Shown: positions 1 to 9,452, numbered from the stretch's first letter. The stretch: 64,000 bases of DNA from Paenibacillus macerans (GCF_900454495.1 NZ_UGSI01000002.1:1833001-1897000); one strand, 5' to 3'. Notes: generated by a model not told the origin, from the sequence alone. Made by a program: numbers and translations.

Positions 1-471
1 TTCCTGCCGATGTTCAGCGGTGTCATCGTAGCTGCGGTTGTTTCCTTCCTGGTTGCGGCTTTGCTGCTGAAAACGGGTAAGAAAAACGATGAAGAACTGG
101 ATTTGGAAGAAGCGTCGGCAAAAATGAAAGAGATGAAATCCGCCGGCGTGAATACGCAAGCAGCGGCTGAAGCGGTAACGAGCGTGCGCAAGGATGCGGT
201 TAACAAAATCGTGTTCGCCTGCGACGCGGGCATGGGCTCGAGCGCCATGGGCGCCTCGGTGCTGCGCAAAAAAATGCAGGATGCCGGCGTGAAGGTGACG
301 GTCGTCAATTCGGCGGTCAGCGAAATTCCGGATGACGCGGATATCGTCATTACGCAAAAAACGCTCACGGAGCGCGCCAAGGCGAACAAGCCGGACGCGG
401 AGCATATCTCCATCGACAATTTCCTGAAAAGTCCGAAATACGACGAGCTGGTTGAACGGCTGAAAGGCTAA
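1..471 (+). CDS. mtlA: PTS mannitol permease EIICB, 3' end only
   Basis: This is the C-terminal part of the mannitol-specific PTS permease, which imports mannitol and phosphorylates it to mannitol-1-phosphate. The frame is open from base 1, so the start and most of the EIIC membrane domain lie outside the window. Visible are the last hydrophobic segment (FSGVIVAAVVSFLVAALLL), a charged linker, and a complete EIIB(mtl) domain with the phospho-cysteine signature FACDAGMGSSAMGA. There is no fused EIIA domain; that is supplied by mtlF downstream, as in Bacillus-type systems. The order mtlA-mtlR-mtlF-mtlD matches the Geobacillus arrangement as I remember it. A strong terminator follows the stop codon. 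Confidence 0.95.
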   Translation, partial: FLPMFSGVIVAAVVSFLVAALLLKTGKKNDEELDLEEASAKMKEMKSAGVNTQAAAEAVTSVRKDAVNKIVFACDAGMGSSAMGASVLRKKMQDAGVKVTVVNSAVSEIPDDADIVITQKTLTERAKANKPDAEHISIDNFLKSPKYDELVERLKG

Positions 472-491
472 GCTCGCGGGGACGATACTGG

Positions 492-537
492 CAAAACACT
501 GGCGGTTCGCTTCGCCGGTGTTTTGCGTCTGTTTTTT
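492..537 (+). terminator. Rho-independent terminator after mtlA
   Basis: A 13-bp stem (492-504 with 513-525, one mismatch) with an 8-base loop is followed by a T-rich tract. It separates mtlA from mtlR and probably lowers expression of the regulator relative to the permease. Confidence 0.85.
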
Positions 538-553
538 CGAAGGGGGAGTTCTA

Positions 554-2686
554 GTGAGGAAAATGACCGCCCGGCAAAAGCAGATCTTTCTGCTCCTGCT
601 CGGGCGGAAAACGGGTATGACCGCCGCCGAGATCGCCGCCGATATCGGGGTCAGCGTCAGGACGGTACACCGGGAATTGGACGAAATCGAGAAAAGCCTC
701 GCCTATTTTGGCCTCATGCTGTACCGTAAATCCGGCACGGGCATTTCCGTTTGGAGCGATGCCCCGGGCAATGACGAACAGGAGCGCCTGGAGGAAGCGC
801 GCCGGCTGCTGCTCGAGGGCAGCCCCGGCGATTATTCCGGCGAAGAGCGGAAAATTATGCTGATCTGCCGTCTGCTGGATGAACTTGAGCCATGCAAGCT
901 GTTTACGCTGGCTCACGATCTGAAAGTTACGGCGGCTACCGTAAGCAGCGACCTTGATGAGGTTGGTCCGTGGATTCGCCGGTTTGGACTTGAGCTGGTT
1001 CGCCGGAGAGGATACGGTGTGGAAATCGTCGGGGAGGAGATCGGCAAAAGGGCCGCCATTTGCCAACTGGCATCCGATCATTTGGACTACTCCGATCTGA
1101 TCGGCGGTTCAACCGAACGCCGCTGGTCGGCGGCCATCGACCATTTGCTGGAAGCGGCGGGCTCGCAGCACTTGATGACGGTGGAAAATACGCTGTGGCA
1201 AATGAACTGGGATTGGACCGAGCATTTATCCGAAAAAGCCTATACCCAGCTGCTGATCAACCTGTCCGTAACCGTCAACCGCATTAGGGTGGGCCGCCGC
1301 GTTTCCGGAGCCGTTTTGGCCGCGTCATCTCCGGGAGGCAGCGATGACCGGCCCGGAGAAGGCGAGACGGAACGTTTTGCCAAACTTTTGGGCGAAAAGC
1401 TGGATTTGCGGTTTCCGCAGGATGAGGTTCAATATATGGGGCGCCTGTTCCATCAGGCCAGGGATGCTTCGCCGGAGCTGGTGCAGGCGGACATGGAGCT
1501 GGTGGACATCGTGTCCCGGCTGACGGACAACGTCGTGAAGCGGACCGGCATCCCGTTTCAGGAGGACCGGCTGCTCGGCAGCGGCCTGCTTGAGCATGTG
1601 GGTCCGGCGTTCAAACGGATCCGCGAAGGGGCGAGAATCCGCAACCCGCTGCTGGGCGCGATCCGCAAGGACTACGAGGATCTGTTCTACATCGTCCGGG
1701 AAGCGATGAACGAAAGCGGCGTGAACCTGGAGGTTCCCGACGAGGAAATCGGCTTCCTGGTCATGCACTTCGGCGCGTCGATAGAGCGGTTGAATCAGCT
1801 GGGCCGGAATGTGCGGGCCATTCTTGTCTGCTCCAGCGGACTCAGCTCCTCGAAGCTGCTGGCTACGCGGCTGGCCAAGGAAATGCCGCAGATCGAAGTG
1901 ATGGGGAATGTGTCCTGGTACGAAGCGAAACGCTTGCCGGAGGAAGATTACGATTTGATCATCTCCACGATCGATCTGCCGCTTCCGTCCGATCGGTACG
2001 TTAGGTTAAGTCCTTTGCTGACGGACGAGGACAGCGACCGGCTGCTCCACTATTTGCAAAATACGACACTCAAATTGAGGAAAAACGCTCCGCACAAAGA
2101 TTCGGCCAAAACGAGGGCGTACGACCGGCTGCGGACCTTAAACTCCATGATGGATGAAATCGTCCTTCTGCTGGACCAGTTCGTGGTGGGAGCGCTGGAT
2201 AACGCGGGTTGCTCCCTGCGCGAGACGGTTTTGGCGGCGCTCAAAGAGATAAACGCTGCCTTTCCGGAGAGCGCCGCCGTCTCTCCCGGAACCGGAGGGT
2301 ACCGGGAGACGCGCGAAAGCGTCAGCGCAATGTCCGATATTGAGGCCGTCGCCGACCGCTTGCTGGAACGCGAAAAGATGGCCAGCCAAGTCATTCCCGG
2401 CACTTCGCTTGCGCTATTCCATACCCGCACCCGGTTTGTGAACTATCGTTCGCTGGCTTTGTTCCGGATGGCGGAGCCCGTGGTGCTGGACGGGGATACC
2501 CGGATAAGCGCCATTCTGTTTATGCTGGCCCCACGGGAGCTGCCGAAGGAAACCCTGGAGGTGCTTAGCGAAATCAGCGCCCTGCTGCTCAAGCCGGAGC
2601 TGATCGAACTGCTCGAAACCGGGGAGCGCGCGGATATCCGCGACTTTTTGGCGGCGGAATTGCTGCAGTATGTTGAGAACTATTGA
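554..2686 (+). CDS. mtlR: Mannitol operon regulator with PRD, EIIB and EIIA domains
   Basis: MtlR is a transcriptional activator whose activity is set by PTS phosphorylation. The GTG at 554 is chosen because AGGGGG lies just upstream; the frame extends further 5' without a ribosome binding site. The 710-residue protein has N-terminal helix-turn-helix motifs (AAEIAADIGVSVRTVHREL), PRD1 (about 190-300), PRD2 (about 315-420), an EIIB(Gat)-like domain with Cys426 in ILVCSSGLSS, and an EIIA(mtl)-like domain with His623 in LFHTRT. PRD2 keeps His348 and His405. In PRD1 the position where a histidine is expected is Asn236 (LLINLSV), so this phosphorylation switch may be altered. It sits between the permease and EIIA genes of its own target operon. 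Confidence 0.93.
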   Translation: MRKMTARQKQIFLLLLGRKTGMTAAEIAADIGVSVRTVHRELDEIEKSLAYFGLMLYRKSGTGISVWSDAPGNDEQERLEEARRLLLEGSPGDYSGEERKIMLICRLLDELEPCKLFTLAHDLKVTAATVSSDLDEVGPWIRRFGLELVRRRGYGVEIVGEEIGKRAAICQLASDHLDYSDLIGGSTERRWSAAIDHLLEAAGSQHLMTVENTLWQMNWDWTEHLSEKAYTQLLINLSVTVNRIRVGRRVSGAVLAASSPGGSDDRPGEGETERFAKLLGEKLDLRFPQDEVQYMGRLFHQARDASPELVQADMELVDIVSRLTDNVVKRTGIPFQEDRLLGSGLLEHVGPAFKRIREGARIRNPLLGAIRKDYEDLFYIVREAMNESGVNLEVPDEEIGFLVMHFGASIERLNQLGRNVRAILVCSSGLSSSKLLATRLAKEMPQIEVMGNVSWYEAKRLPEEDYDLIISTIDLPLPSDRYVRLSPLLTDEDSDRLLHYLQNTTLKLRKNAPHKDSAKTRAYDRLRTLNSMMDEIVLLLDQFVVGALDNAGCSLRETVLAALKEINAAFPESAAVSPGTGGYRETRESVSAMSDIEAVADRLLEREKMASQVIPGTSLALFHTRTRFVNYRSLALFRMAEPVVLDGDTRISAILFMLAPRELPKETLEVLSEISALLLKPELIELLETGERADIRDFLAAELLQYVENY

Positions 2687-2727
2687 TGGAAATTGGTAGG
2701 ATATTAGTGGAAAAGGAGAGAAAATAA

Positions 2728-3159
2728 ATGAAAATGCTGTCTAAAGAAAAAATTATCCTGAACGGAAAAGCCAAAGACAAATACGAAGCCGTCCGCATGG
2801 CCGGTAAACTGTTGGTCGACGCCGGCCACGTCGCGCCGGAGTACGTCGACAAAATGCTGGAGCGCGAAGAGATCGTTTCTACGTACATGGGCGGCGGCCT
2901 GGCTATCCCGCACGGGACCAAGGAAGCGAAAAATCTGATCTTCTCCACGGGGCTGTCGGTCGTGCGTTTTCCGGAAGGCGTCGATTTCGGCGGCGATGAG
3001 CCGGCGTTTATCGTGATCGGCATCGCGGCGGCCGGCGGCGACCATATGGAGGTGCTGACCAACGTGGCCATGATCTTCACCGAGGAATCGAACTTGGAAC
3101 GCATCATGAACGCCGCGACCGAAGAAGAAATTGCCGATATCCTCGAAGGGGGGATGTAA
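2728..3159 (+). CDS. mtlF: PTS mannitol-specific EIIA component
   Basis: Cytoplasmic EIIA(mtl) takes phosphate from HPr and passes it to the EIIB domain of MtlA. The 143-residue length is usual for the family, and the active-site histidine is visible in LAIPHGTKEAK. A GGAGAG ribosome binding site precedes the ATG. The stop codon overlaps the first possible start of mtlD (TAATG), which indicates translational coupling. The HPr and EI that feed it are encoded at 41058-43038. Confidence 0.96.
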   Translation: MKMLSKEKIILNGKAKDKYEAVRMAGKLLVDAGHVAPEYVDKMLEREEIVSTYMGGGLAIPHGTKEAKNLIFSTGLSVVRFPEGVDFGGDEPAFIVIGIAAAGGDHMEVLTNVAMIFTEESNLERIMNAATEEEIADILEGGM

Positions 3160-4319
3160 TGATGAAGGCGGTCCATTTTGGCGCGGGCAACATCGGAAGA
3201 GGATTCATCGGGCTGCTGCTGTCCCGTTCGGGCTACGAGGTTTGCTTCGTTGACGTAAACGACCGCGTCGTTTCCGAATTGAAACGGCGCGGGGAGTATC
3301 CCGTCATCCTTGCCAGCGAACATCGCGAAACGCTGACGGTTACGGGCGTCACCGCGCTGAACAGCGTAAGCGAACCGGAGGAAGCCGCGCGGGCGGTTGC
3401 GGAAGCGGATCTGGTGACGACGGCGGTCGGCGTATCGATACTGAAGCATATTGCCGGCACGATTGCCGCGGGCCTTAAGCTGCGCAAGCAGGGCAACGCG
3501 GAGGCGAAGCTGCACGTCATCGCCTGCGAAAACGCCATCGGCGGCAGTTCCCAGTTGAAGGCGCACGTCTATGCGCAGCTCGATGAGGAGACGCGCCGCT
3601 GGGCGGATCAAACGGTCGCCTTTCCGGACGCGGCGGTGGACCGGATCGTTCCGCTGCAGCAGCACGAAGACCCGCTTCAGGTCGTTGTCGAGCCTTTTTA
3701 CGAATGGGCGGTGGATCAATCGCAAATGTTCGCCGGCTTCCATAAAGTCGCGGGCGTACATTACGTGGACCGGTTGGAGCCGTACATCGAACGCAAGCTG
3801 TTTACCGTAAACACGGGGCACTGCTCGGCGGCCTACATCGGCCAATTGCAAGGTTACGCAACCATTCAGGAAGCGATGAAGGATGAAAAGGTAGCCGGGC
3901 ATGTCCGTTCGGTGCTTGCCGAGTCGGGAGCGGTGCTTATAGCCAAGCACGGGTTTGCGGAGGCGGAGCACCAGGCCTACATCGACACGACGCTGCAGCG
4001 CTTCGCCAATCCGGCGCTGACGGATGAAGTGTCGCGCGTCGGCCGCTCGCCGATCCGCAAGCTGTCCCCCGGCGACAGGCTCGTCTCCCCGGCGGCGCAA
4101 GCTTATAAGCGCGGGCTCGGGTACGATTACCTGGCGCGGACGATGGCGGCGGCGCTGTTCTTCACCGCGCCGGATGACGCGGAAGTAGAGGAGCTTCAGG
4201 CTTATCTGCGGGGGGCCGGGCCGGAGAGCACCCTTGCGAAGTACACGGGGCTTGGGGTGGACCACCCGATTGTTCAAGCCGCGCTGCGCCATTACGAGGA
4301 GTTGAACAAGGACCGCTAA
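3159..4319 (+). CDS. mtlD: Mannitol-1-phosphate 5-dehydrogenase
   Basis: This enzyme oxidises mannitol-1-phosphate to fructose-6-phosphate with NAD+, feeding glycolysis. The N-terminus has the typical nucleotide-binding start KAVHFGAGNIGRGFIG, followed by the all-helical catalytic domain with the family block VNTGHCSAAYIG. At 386 residues it is full length. Two ATG codons are adjacent (3159 and 3162); the second gives the start most family members have. It is the last gene of the mannitol operon, and a repeat-rich intergenic region without a clear T-tract terminator follows. Confidence 0.96.
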   Translation: MMKAVHFGAGNIGRGFIGLLLSRSGYEVCFVDVNDRVVSELKRRGEYPVILASEHRETLTVTGVTALNSVSEPEEAARAVAEADLVTTAVGVSILKHIAGTIAAGLKLRKQGNAEAKLHVIACENAIGGSSQLKAHVYAQLDEETRRWADQTVAFPDAAVDRIVPLQQHEDPLQVVVEPFYEWAVDQSQMFAGFHKVAGVHYVDRLEPYIERKLFTVNTGHCSAAYIGQLQGYATIQEAMKDEKVAGHVRSVLAESGAVLIAKHGFAEAEHQAYIDTTLQRFANPALTDEVSRVGRSPIRKLSPGDRLVSPAAQAYKRGLGYDYLARTMAAALFFTAPDDAEVEELQAYLRGAGPESTLAKYTGLGVDHPIVQAALRHYEELNKDR

Positions 4320-4326
4320 CTAAGCT

Positions 4327-4372
4327 AGGCCCGTTGATGGGCCGTTAATGGCCCATTAATGGCCCGTTAATT
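4327..4372. repeat. Short tandem repeat, 10-11 bp units
   Basis: About four imperfect copies of GGCCCGTTAAT-like units lie directly after mtlD. No function is apparent. Confidence 0.6.
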
Positions 4373-4405
4373 GATAGGCTGCGCATGTATCGGTAATTGG
4401 CTATA

Positions 4406-4453
4406 AGTTCTTCTAGGCCGGGTAGGGGGTTCCCTGTCCGGCCTAGAAGAACT
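4406..4453. repeat. Perfect 16-bp inverted repeat after mtlD
   Basis: AGTTCTTCTAGGCCGG at 4406-4421 is perfectly repeated in inverse at 4438-4453 with a 16-base loop. It would fold into a strong hairpin but lacks a following T-tract on either strand, so it may be a transcript-stabilising structure or part of a mobile repeat rather than a classic terminator. Confidence 0.7.
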
Positions 4454-4469
4454 GGCGCCTTACTGGATC

Positions 4470-4653
4470 AAATGCAAAAATGCATTACAACGCACTATAA
4501 ACTTCCACTTTTGAGCGAATGAAATGCAAAATTACATCTGATTTGGGATTTTTTTGATGAAAAATACGCTTTCAACCGGGAATGAACTGCATTTTTGCAT
4601 TTGGTGAGCCATATTCGGAGCATTGGTGAGAAGGAACTGCACTTTTGCATTTC
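4470..4653. repeat. Inverted TGCATTTTTGCATTT repeat cluster
   Basis: TGCATTTTTGCATTT occurs at 4588-4602 and, in exact reverse complement, at 4470-4484. A second, less exact pair is 4638-4653 with 4521-4536. The four units form a nested inverted array in a non-coding stretch. It is followed at 4710-4760 by about four AGATGGTAT-like 9-bp tandem units. Otherwise I see nothing in the 4320-4866 gap. Confidence 0.6.
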
Positions 4654-4866
4654 GCTGGAATTGGAATGGTTGGCATAGCGGGCATTGTTGGCATAAACGG
4701 ACACTGTTGGCATAGCAAGAATAGATGGCATAGATGGTATAGATGGTATAGATGGATAGATGTAATAGCCTTGGATTAGCCATGGCCCAAAACGCTTGCG
4801 ATTATTTTTCCCTCCTCCGGCAAATAATGAACTATAGCCAATCCATTGCCAAAGGAGGAATCGCGC

Positions 4867-5934
4867 ATGGAACCGATCTTCAAAAGCAAGGCATTCCGCT
4901 ATGGGGTTTGGCTGCTGCTCGGGCTGTTGATTTTGTACTTCATTTGGCTGCTTCGCCCGATGTTTGCGCTGGTTTACGGCTTTCTCAAAGCGGTGCTCGC
5001 CCCGTTCGTGATCGCCATCATCATCTCCTACGTCCTGAATCCGGTCGTCCGCATGCTCGGCGGGCGCAAAGTGCCGCGAACGATCGCGGTGCTGCTCATT
5101 TATGCGGTGTTTCTGACCGCGCTTGCGGTTATTTTGATGAACGTTATCCCGATGTTCGTGGAGCAGTTGGAAGAGCTGGGAGAGCATTTGCCGGAGTTGA
5201 CCATCCATACGCAGCAGATGATGAACCGCTGGGATAACGGCCTGTTGCCGGGCAGCGTGCGCATGGGGATGAACAACTGGTTTTTTCAGTTCGAGAACCG
5301 GCTGGCGAGCGCGATTTCGCGTTTTTTGGACAATATCGGGGCAACGATCGGAGTCGTTTTTAACGCGTTTATCATTCCTTTTCTCATTTTCTACATGCTG
5401 AAGGACATCGAGTTGATTGAACGGCTTGTGCTTCGATATCTTCCGCGCTCCGGCCGCAAATCGATCATCACGCTGCTGAGGGAAATCGACCAGGCGCTCG
5501 GCAACTACATTCGGGGGCAGCTGCTTGTCTGCGTTATTATCGGCGTACTGGCTTATATCGGGTACATGATGATCGGGATGCCGTTCGCCCTGCTGCTCGC
5601 CGGAGTTGTGGCGGTCTGCAACATCATTCCTTACCTGGGGCCTTTTCTCGGCGCCGCCCCGGCGCTTGTCATGGCTACCACGATATCGTGGAAAATGGTG
5701 CTGTTCGTGCTGCTCGTCAACATGCTTTGCCAGACGATCGAAAGCAACGTCATCTCGCCGCAGGTGGTCGGCCGCAGCTTGCACTTGCATCCGATGCTGA
5801 TCATTTTCGCCTTGCTGGTCGGCGGGGAGATCGCCGGGGTTCCGGGGTTGATTTTGGCCGTACCGCTGTTCGCCGTAATGAAGGTGATCATTCAGCATTT
5901 TTTCACTTATTACGTGCGGCGCAAGGCCATGTGA
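4867..5934 (+). CDS. yrrI: AI-2E family (PerM-type) membrane transporter
   Basis: This integral membrane protein belongs to the AI-2E exporter/PerM superfamily; its substrate cannot be told from sequence. The ATG at 4867 is preceded by AAAGGAGGAA at the right distance. The 355-residue product has about eight hydrophobic segments, with paired segments at the N-terminus, a soluble loop around residues 100-150 (FVEQLEELGEHLPELT), and the conserved C-terminal block (ISPQVVGRSLHLHPMLIIF). A homologue (yrrI) lies upstream of alaS in Bacillus, so this is conserved synteny. It appears to be transcribed alone, since alaS has its own promoter and leader. Confidence 0.88.
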   Translation: MEPIFKSKAFRYGVWLLLGLLILYFIWLLRPMFALVYGFLKAVLAPFVIAIIISYVLNPVVRMLGGRKVPRTIAVLLIYAVFLTALAVILMNVIPMFVEQLEELGEHLPELTIHTQQMMNRWDNGLLPGSVRMGMNNWFFQFENRLASAISRFLDNIGATIGVVFNAFIIPFLIFYMLKDIELIERLVLRYLPRSGRKSIITLLREIDQALGNYIRGQLLVCVIIGVLAYIGYMMIGMPFALLLAGVVAVCNIIPYLGPFLGAAPALVMATTISWKMVLFVLLVNMLCQTIESNVISPQVVGRSLHLHPMLIIFALLVGGEIAGVPGLILAVPLFAVMKVIIQHFFTYYVRRKAM

Positions 5935-6174
5935 AGGGGTTGCTGCGGCGGCCCGGGAGTTGACCGTTACACTTTGAAATCAACGTTTTTCGAACAAATA
6001 ACGCTTGTGGCAACCGTTAGATATAGGTGAGGCTAGAAAATGTATCTTGTCAGATTTAATGCAACGCTAGTGCTCTAAATGCTCTAAGTGCTGCCAAACG
6101 CCGCTAAGTGCCGGGTAAACGACGCTAAATGTGCCCGGTTGAGGCGTACCGGTGCCATCCAGTGTAAAGGTGCA

Positions 6175-6203
6175 TTGACAGCGCGTTTTTCGCCTTATAT
6201 ACT
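6175..6203 (+). promoter_or_regulatory. SigA promoter of the alaS leader
   Basis: TTGACA (6175-6180) is separated by exactly 17 bases from TATACT (6198-6203). Transcription should begin near 6210, at the 5' end of the T-box leader. The 5935-6174 stretch upstream holds only degenerate TGCTCTAAA-like short repeats (6065-6130). Confidence 0.85.
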
Positions 6204-6239
6204 AAAAATATTATTTTCAAAGTAGTTAAATCGTTGATG

Positions 6240-6527
6240 AAATGGAGTACGTTCGAATCGTGGATTTATCAGAGAAGGGTTCCTTCGCTTTAGGCCGGGC
6301 GCAATGCCCTCCTTGAATGCGTCGGCTGAGAGAACCCGAAATCTCGCGCGGGCGGAAAGCTGATTTCGGAGTGTGAGTCCAAATTCACCGGCGAGGTCCC
6401 CGTTACCGGACCAATGAGGCGATCGCTATACGGTGTCGTGCCGGTCTTCGGAATCGGACGGCGGCGGAGGCGATAACCAGGGTGGTACCGCGATGCAATC
6501 GTCCCTGTATTTCAGGGGCGTTTTTTT
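6240..6527 (+). promoter_or_regulatory. T-box riboswitch upstream of alaS
   Basis: The leader contains the T-box core GGTGGTACCGCG (6481-6492), which pairs with the acceptor end of uncharged tRNA. It is followed by a terminator hairpin (6500-6507 with 6513-6520) and seven T. A Stem I-like region with AGAGAA (6271), a hairpin stem 6277-6282/6332-6337, and GAGAACCC lies upstream. By position it should sense uncharged tRNA-Ala. A possible alanine specifier is GCT at 6359-6361, but I could not settle the fold. Charged tRNA would favour termination and limit alaS expression. Confidence 0.9.
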
Positions 6528-6554
6528 GTTGTTCCGCGAGGCGTTTTTACAAGG

Positions 6555-6772
6555 CTCAGCTAAATAGCGGAAAAAAGGGGTCTTATTTTCGCGGATTCCC
6601 CGGTCAAGCCGTAAATAGAGGACTTTTTTGGTGCTATTTTCGAGCGGGAGCTGCAAATGGGCATGTTTCCTTAAGGTGCTGACGGAATAACGCCTAAAAT
6701 TACCGCTATCTTCCGCAAAACTGGCCGAGTCCCCGAAATAACGCCCAAAAACGCCGCTATTTTTGCCGGTGC
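6555..6772. repeat. Intergenic repeat related to the AATAGCGG family
   Basis: Between the T-box terminator and alaS the sequence is built from AATAGCGG/CTTATTTT and AATAACGC/GCCGCTATTTTT motifs in both orientations. It resembles the better-preserved elements at 33720 and 53301. It forms part of a long 5' untranslated region of alaS. Confidence 0.45.
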
Positions 6773-6827
6773 ATCCGGATAGGGTGCCGAATTTTATTTG
6801 TATATGAACTCTAGGAGGTCAAAAACT

Positions 6828-9452
6828 ATGAAAGCAAGTGAAATCCGTTCCAAGTGGCTGGAGTTTTTCGCCGGCAAAGGCCACAAAATCGAACCGAGCG
6901 CTTCGCTCGTTCCGCATAACGATCCGTCGCTGCTATGGATCAACGCCGGGATGGCCCCGCTCAAGCCATATTTTGACGGCCGGGTGAAGCCGGAAAATCC
7001 GCGCCTGGCCAACTCGCAAAAGTGCATCCGCACGAACGATATCGAAAACGTCGGCAAAACGCGGCGGCACCATACGTTTTTTGAGATGCTGGGCAATTTC
7101 TCCATCGGCGACTATTTCAAGGAAGAGGCGATCACCTGGGCCTGGGAATTCCTGACCGGTCCCCAGTGGATCGGGTTCGATCCGGAGCGTCTGTCGGTGA
7201 CCGTCTACCCCGAGGATGAAGAAGCGTACAAGCTGTGGAACGAAAAAATCGGCATTCCGGCGGAGCGGATCGTGAAGCTGGAGGACAACTTCTGGGATAT
7301 CGGCGAAGGCCCTTGCGGACCGTGTACCGAAATTTTCTACGACCGCGGGGACGCCTACGGCGATCTGTCCGGTCCGGAAATGTATCCGGGCGGCGAGAAC
7401 GAACGTTTCCTTGAAGTGTGGAACCTTGTATTCTCGCAATTCAACCATAACAAAGACGGCAGCTACACGCCGCTGCCCAACAAAAACATCGATACCGGAG
7501 CCGGTCTGGAGCGTTTTGCGTCGATCCTCCAAAATGTGGACTCCAACTTCGACACCGATCTGTTCCAGCCGATTATCGCCAAGACGGCGGCGATGGCCGG
7601 GATAGAGTATAAGGCTGCCGAAGACAGCGACGTCGCGATGAAAGTGATCGCCGACCATATCCGTACGGTCGCCTTCGCCGTGGCCGACGGCGTGCTGCCG
7701 TCCAACGAAGGGCGCGGTTACGTCATCCGCCGCTTGCTGCGCCGGGCCGTGCGCTACGGCAAGCTGATCGGACTGGACAAACCGTTTATGTTTGGCCTGG
7801 TGGAAACCGTAGGGGAAATTATGGGCAGCTACTACCCGGACGTCGTGACCAAACGGGAGTTTATTGAGAAAGTCATCCATAACGAAGAGGAGCGCTTCCA
7901 CGAAACGCTCAGCGACGGCCTGGCGATTTTGGCCGAGATCAGTGCCGAAGCGAAAGCGGCCGGCCGCACGCTGATCAGCGGGACGGATGCGTTTAAGCTG
8001 TACGATACCTATGGCTTCCCGCTCGACCTGACCGAAGATTTCGCGGCCGAACAAGGCCTAAGCGTCGATCGCGAAGGCTTTGAAGCCGCGATGGAGGAGC
8101 AGCGCGAGCGGGCCCGGAAGGCCCGCCACGAAAGCGGCAGCATGAAAGTGCAGGGCGGCGTGTTGGCGGATTTTACGACTAAAACGGAGTTCGTTGGATA
8201 TAATGAGCTTGAAGTAAACACCACTATCGTGGCTATTATCGCGGACGAAACGTTCGTCGATACGCTCGCCTCCGGCAAGACGGGGCAGATCATTTTGGAA
8301 GCCACGCCTTTTTATGCCGAAAGCGGCGGTCAGGTGAGCGATCAGGGGATCATCCGCGGCGAGTCGGGCAGCGCCAAAGTGGAGGGCTTGTTCAAAGCGC
8401 CGCACGGCCAGCATGTGCATCAGGTGACGGTGGAATCCGGGGAGCTGCGCGTCGGCATGAGCGTAACCGCAGCGGTCGACGAGGAGCAGCGGGCCCAAAC
8501 GGTCAAAAACCATACGGCCACCCACCTGCTGCACAAAGCTTTGAAGGAAACGCTGGGCGAGCATGTCAATCAAGCCGGCTCGTTGGTTGAGCCGCAGCGC
8601 CTGCGCTTCGACTTCTCGCATCTCGGCAGCATTTCGCCGGAGGAGCTTGCTGAAATCGAACGGCGCGTCAACGAGCAGATCTGGAAGGCGCTGCCGGTCA
8701 GCACGCTGCTCAAACCGATCGATGAAGCGAAAGCGATGGGCGCCATGGCGCTGTTCGGCGAGAAATACGGCGATATCGTCCGCGTTGTGAAGGTCGGCGA
8801 CTACAGCCTGGAGCTGTGCGGCGGCTGCCACGTGAACAACTCGGCCGAAATCGGCCTGTTCAAGATCGTCAGCGAAAGCGGCATCGGTTCCGGCGTGCGC
8901 CGGATTGAGGCGGTGACCGGACGCGGCGCTTACTTGTTCCTGGACGGGCAGCTGGACCTGCTGAACCAGGCGGCCGGCCTGCTTAAAGCAAACGTAAGCG
9001 ATGTGCCGAAACGGATCGAGGGGCTGTACCAGCAACTGAAGGAATTGAGCCGGGAGAACGAATCGCTGCAGAGCAAACTCAGCGCGATCGAAGCCGGCGA
9101 GCTGACTGGCAAGGTCGTCAGCGTAGGCGAAACCCGCCTGCTCGCCGCCAAGGTGCAAGCCGGCAGCATGGAGGCGCTGCGCGGTCTGGCCGACGAACTG
9201 AAGGCCAAGCTTCCCGACGCTGTTCTCGTGCTGGGCGCGCCGATGGATGACAAGGTGAATTTTGTCGTGGCCGTGCCAAAGGAAGCGGTGGGACGCGGAC
9301 TTCACGCCGGCAAGCTCGTCAAGGAAATCGCCGCGGTTTGCGGCGGCGGGGGAGGCGGCCGGCCGGATATGGCCCAAGCCGGCGGCAAGGACGCCGGCAA
9401 GCTGGACGAAGCCTTGAAGCTAGCGGAACAACTGATCGCTTCACAAGGCTGA
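6828..9452 (+). CDS. alaS: Alanyl-tRNA synthetase
   Basis: This class II synthetase charges tRNA-Ala and edits Ser and Gly mischarging. The ATG at 6828 follows AGGAGGTC, so the 874-residue product starts MKASEIRSKW. Visible are the class II catalytic core (motif 2 region RRHHTFFEMLGNFSIGDYF), the editing and zinc site with HTATHLLH starting at residue 562 and CGGCH at 664-668, and the C-terminal DHHA1 domain with a glycine run (GGGGGGRPDMAQAGG). All key residues are present and the length is normal. Expression is under the upstream T-box. The next gene, yrzL, follows in the same orientation as in Bacillus. Confidence 0.98.
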   Translation: MKASEIRSKWLEFFAGKGHKIEPSASLVPHNDPSLLWINAGMAPLKPYFDGRVKPENPRLANSQKCIRTNDIENVGKTRRHHTFFEMLGNFSIGDYFKEEAITWAWEFLTGPQWIGFDPERLSVTVYPEDEEAYKLWNEKIGIPAERIVKLEDNFWDIGEGPCGPCTEIFYDRGDAYGDLSGPEMYPGGENERFLEVWNLVFSQFNHNKDGSYTPLPNKNIDTGAGLERFASILQNVDSNFDTDLFQPIIAKTAAMAGIEYKAAEDSDVAMKVIADHIRTVAFAVADGVLPSNEGRGYVIRRLLRRAVRYGKLIGLDKPFMFGLVETVGEIMGSYYPDVVTKREFIEKVIHNEEERFHETLSDGLAILAEISAEAKAAGRTLISGTDAFKLYDTYGFPLDLTEDFAAEQGLSVDREGFEAAMEEQRERARKARHESGSMKVQGGVLADFTTKTEFVGYNELEVNTTIVAIIADETFVDTLASGKTGQIILEATPFYAESGGQVSDQGIIRGESGSAKVEGLFKAPHGQHVHQVTVESGELRVGMSVTAAVDEEQRAQTVKNHTATHLLHKALKETLGEHVNQAGSLVEPQRLRFDFSHLGSISPEELAEIERRVNEQIWKALPVSTLLKPIDEAKAMGAMALFGEKYGDIVRVVKVGDYSLELCGGCHVNNSAEIGLFKIVSESGIGSGVRRIEAVTGRGAYLFLDGQLDLLNQAAGLLKANVSDVPKRIEGLYQQLKELSRENESLQSKLSAIEAGELTGKVVSVGETRLLAAKVQAGSMEALRGLADELKAKLPDAVLVLGAPMDDKVNFVVAVPKEAVGRGLHAGKLVKEIAAVCGGGGGGRPDMAQAGGKDAGKLDEALKLAEQLIASQG

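Noticed and set aside
2589..4292. 567-codon minus-strand frame opposite mtlF and mtlD
   Set aside because: Both plus-strand genes are well-recognised enzymes with ribosome binding sites; the antisense product has no family features.
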